Of a DNA stretch of 64,000 nucleotides, positions 61,601 through 64,000 are shown piece after piece. The position numbers were made by a program, and so were the translations under genes. The stretch is from Undaria pinnatifida. Taxonomy: Eukaryota; Sar; Phaeophyceae; Laminariales; Alariaceae. The notes under the pieces were generated by a model. That model saw only the letters and a list, made by a program, of their open reading frames with translations. It ran no database searches and was not told the origin of the DNA. The stretch covers positions 12,971,501 through 13,035,500 of the forward strand of contig JABAKD010000008.1 of the NCBI GenBank assembly GCA_012845835.1. Reading direction: 5' to 3'. Numbering within the stretch: the stretch's first letter is position 1; each line of letters begins with the position of its first letter.

Positions 61601-64000
61601 ATAAATTGCCTTCACCGAAGCTTTCGCGGAAGTAAGTTTTTTCCACGGAAGCTTCCGTGAAATTAAAAGATTTCGTGGAATCAAACTTGCTTTCACGAAA
61701 GCTTTCACGGAAGCTTTCACGCAAGTAAATTTTCTTCCATGGAAGATTTCGCGGAAGCTTTCACTGAAGACGTAAAGTTGCTTCCACGGAAGCTTCCACG
61801 GAAGCTTTCGTGGACGTAAAAAAAGCTTTCACAGACAGTTTCGTGAAAGAAGATTACTGCCACGAAAGATTCCGTGAAAGCTGCTAAGGGAAGCAAATTT
61901 ACTTCCACGAAAGCTTCCGCGAAAGCTTCCATGGAAGCTACTTTCACTGCTCCCACAAAAAAAAACAAGTGGACATTCCGTGGATTCGTCCAGGGAAGAA
62001 GGGATGGAAGCTTCCACCGAAACAGTAGTGCATGTGTACCTGCCAGAAAGCTTGGACTTCCACCACCGTAGTGGACACGCAGGCGGGAGGTCCCGCAAAA
62101 CTTATATCAGGTACATATGCGTTGCAAATTGCGGTTAACTAACTTGCGGTTAACTAACTACGTAAGCACTGAGCAGTGAGAACTTGGCCAATCTGGGAGG
62201 GTCCGACGTTTTGTCATGTACACGCTTACGCACGTTACCTGGTCGGGAATCCACTTTTCTCACTATCTTTGCAAGGATTCGTGTAAGCTGAGGTAAATCA
62301 GGAAATCGCGCCGGACGCCGCCCAAAGGACGTTTCAAATTATTCACGCAGCTATCCCGTAGCCTTTTACTGACGGTAGTCGGCTTACGCCATGATGGAGG
62401 TTCCGTTCCTTAGAGTTGAGTGTAAGTGGTGGCCGTCGATAGGTTCCTCGTTGGTCGTGGAGAAACACAGAAAAAGGCCGACCCCCCGGTCCTCCCGACC
62501 GTGCGTGCTTTGTACTGCGTAAGTCTTCAAATTCCATGGACGCTTCCTACGCGGGAGAATGTCAAAGGAAGTCAATAACATTCATCCATCGCGAGACAAC
62601 ACAACTTTACGAGCAAGCCCTTACTCACGGACATAAAATTAAAAAGCGGTGTGGCAGGCGGGGGAACAACGTCACCCCTTCTCACCCACGAGTCCGTACG
62701 CCCCCCCCCCCGACCCCGCAATACACCATACACTACGTAGCGCTGGTGCGGGCGAGGCCTGAAGACATCAACGTCGGACGACGTCATCTAGTTCCCAACG
62801 AACAAGCAGCAGATTGCACGGGTTCAGTAGAGGCTACAGGTAGAGAGAGACGACGCCATGACGCTAACCCTGGGGTCCACGAAATGCTTCATACCCGTAA
62901 CCAATAACGCCGCACGGCAGCAGCCTAAGCAACGGCCACATCCGGCGGGGGGGAAGGGGAATGAGAGAAGTAACACAAGAACTTCCTAACGTATACCACC
63001 TTCGATATCTATCAGCAATACGGTGACGAAGTCAATGCATACGAATAACAGACACCAGCCCAGAGTACGGGGTGAATAGGCATGGAGGCCTTTACGCCAC
63101 CCGCAGCTTCCACCAGCATTTTATGTCCACAACCACGCATAGCCACATACCCCGTATTACTATGTACCCCGAAACGTCCTTAATCATTGTGGACGACTTC
63201 GATACAAGGGAAATAACCAAGCCCCCCCCCGTCCCCGCTCCAATCCACCTTCCACGCGACACAAAGGTGTCGGCGACACGAGGGTGTTGGCGAATGAACA
63301 ACACAATGGCGGCACCCGCCGGTCACTTTCCACTCTTTGACAACAGGCACCAAGAAGAGGACGGCATCCATTCCAGGGAAAGCCACACGCTCATGAGTGA
63401 TGGCTCAACACCCACCCAACCTCCACCTCCCACACCCACGTCCACCACAAACACCTGGCAGACGGCGAATAGACATAACATAATCAGCCGGTCATTTCCC
63501 ACCACTTCGAAGCAGCAACAACAGGATAGGATCCGATCCAGTGTACGCCACGAGCTTATGACGAAGACTTCCTCACCCCCCCCCCCCCCGCCCCGCCTCC
63601 TTGCCCCTCGTAATGCTTCACACCCGCAACCAATAACGCCGCACCGCAGCAGCCTAAGCAACGGCCACATCCGGCAATGGGAAAAGGGGGAATGAGACCA
63701 ATAACACAAAACCTTTCTAACGTATACCACCTTCTGCATCTATCAGCAACACGGAGACGAAGTCAATGCATATAAATAACAGACGCCAGCGCAGAGTACG
63801 GGGTGAATAGGCATGAAGGAAATAGGACCAAAGAGAGTCCTGAATCAGCAACAACCCGTCCGCTTGCACTATCACGCCATACAATATCTTCGCGACGAGG
63901 TCCGTGGGTGTGGGTCCCACCTGAGTGGTGCCAACTCGTGGCGGAGGACCCCCAGGACGTCAAGCTCATGGACGTTGTCGGCGACCAGCAGGGGGCCCAT

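Overview
The window is eukaryotic nuclear DNA. Its one convincing host gene has six exons joined by phase-0 GT-AG introns, and almost everything else is transposon remains, MITEs, SINE-like elements, tandem repeats and long G/C homopolymers. The element types (LINE, copia and gypsy relics), G/C-rich codon use, Ala/Gln/Gly-rich low-complexity protein and pyrimidine-tract acceptors suggest a stramenopile, most likely a brown alga related to Ectocarpus or a kelp. This assignment is an inference from style and recalled resemblance; no marker gene is present.

Layout. 1-6.1 kb: an inverted-repeat element, then a 183-bp duplication, ~216-bp diverged repeats, a 981-bp tandem duplication and a 75-bp minisatellite. 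7-11.4 kb: on the minus strand, a decayed copia element (gag and protease) next to a decayed LINE reverse transcriptase. 11.5-16.5 kb: SINE and MITE fragments. 17.4-21.7 kb: a plus-strand gypsy pol pseudogene (RT, RNase H, integrase) broken by frameshifts and stops. 21.7-26.7 kb: two more MITE copies and no gene that I can recognise.

26.8-49.6 kb: a CAMK-group Ser/Thr protein kinase gene (protein-kinase-D-like catalytic core) of about 749 codons spread over 22.9 kb. Only about 2.25 kb is coding. The five introns hold a G-rich tract, arrays of a 10-bp palindrome, a 94-bp satellite with 188-bp higher-order units, a GGGTC array, a ~135-bp satellite, several MITEs, tRNA-derived SINEs, LINE 3' ends and decayed copies of two of the kinase exons. 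Exon 1 needs a one-base frame change in a poly-G/low-complexity stretch to join the kinase domain.

49.6-64 kb: LINE and SINE-type fragments, a 142-bp tandem repeat, a long degenerate ~30-35-bp minisatellite, a second LINE C-terminal fragment, a second palindromic 12-mer array (GGAAGCTTCC) and unassigned ORFs. The most unusual signals are poly(C)-tailed retroelement ends recurring at several loci, two unrelated satellites each built on a self-complementary 10-mer at 12-bp spacing, and kinase exon remnants lying beside their parent exons.
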